Positions 5,788-5,970 of a stretch of DNA of 5,970 nt are shown here, one piece after another. Both the position numbers and the translations under genes were made by a program. The notes beneath the pieces were generated by a model. That model did not search any database and was not told the DNA's origin. It saw nothing but the letters and a program-made list of their open reading frames with translations. The DNA comes from Sandarakinorhabdus sp041689835 (GTDB lineage Bacteria > Pseudomonadota > Alphaproteobacteria > Sphingomonadales > Sphingomonadaceae): NCBI RefSeq assembly GCF_041689835.1, contig NZ_JBDNFM010000141.1, positions 1 to 5,970 of the forward strand. Reading direction: 5' to 3'. Numbering within the stretch: the stretch's first letter is position 1; every line of letters begins with the position of its first letter.

Positions 5788-5970
5788 TTACTCCGCCGCC
5801 ACCGCCATATGCGGCACCTGCACAAAGCCCTTGCGCCGCGCAATCCGCGCCTCGATCTCGGGGCGGAAATGCCGGATCAGGCCCTGGATCGGCCACGCCG
5901 CGGCATCGCCCAGCGCGCAGATGGTGTGGCCTTCGATCTGGGTGGTGACGTCCAGCAGCATGTCGATTTC
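5788..5970 (-). CDS. nuoF: NADH-quinone oxidoreductase subunit F, C-terminal end
   Basis: The last 60 codons and the stop of NuoF are present; the rest lies beyond the right edge. The block HTICALGDAAAWPIQGLIRHFRPEIE is diagnostic (given here as two runs: HTICALGDAAAW and PIQGLIRHFRPEIE). Its cysteine is the last ligand of the N3 [4Fe-4S] cluster. NuoF also binds FMN and NADH and is the electron-input subunit of respiratory complex I at the cytoplasmic face of the membrane. The sequence ends QVPHMAVAAE, a typical short tail. The gene reads toward the small membrane protein gene; nuoG, which usually follows, is not found. Confidence 0.95.
   Translation of the reverse strand, partial: EIDMLLDVTTQIEGHTICALGDAAAWPIQGLIRHFRPEIEARIARRKGFVQVPHMAVAAE

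Overview
The window looks like chromosomal DNA from a high-GC alphaproteobacterium, most likely a sphingomonad (order Sphingomonadales). The main clues are a GyrA with the extra segment in its C-terminal propeller that is typical of alphaproteobacteria, the sphingomonad-like flavour of the other proteins, and REP-type palindromes. The genus cannot be settled from the sequence alone.

Layout from left to right: (1) On the minus strand at 1-1155 is the N-terminal part of an exported TPR-like protein, running off the left edge. (2) Diverging from it on the plus strand at about 1325-2035 is a YhhN/TMEM86-type membrane protein (lysoplasmalogenase family). (3) gyrA (DNA gyrase subunit A, 920 aa) occupies 2032-4794 on the minus strand. 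It runs head-on into the YhhN gene and the two stop codons overlap by 4 nt. (4) The gyrA leader (4795-4897) holds a four-codon mini-ORF with a much better Shine-Dalgarno sequence than gyrA itself. (5) At 4898-5448 a small GIY-YIG nuclease gene (5018-5326, minus) is boxed almost symmetrically by two REP doublets (REPIN-like, about 100 nt each). Their 26-nt arms are identical or differ at one base. (6) At 5472-5780 (minus) is a small two-helix membrane protein of unknown function with visibly lower GC. It starts 7 nt after (7) the 3' end of nuoF (5788-5970, minus), a complex I subunit.

All genes from nuoF to gyrA point the same way. The nuo genes do not continue: nuoG, the usual gene after nuoF, is absent, and the small membrane gene, the nuclease/REPIN unit and gyrA follow instead. 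The most notable element is the 551-bp REPIN - GIY-YIG - REPIN unit, which looks like a mobile or nuclease-associated palindrome cassette sitting directly at the gyrA promoter region and at the break in the nuo cluster. No tRNA, rRNA, CRISPR array or convincing intrinsic terminator was seen.
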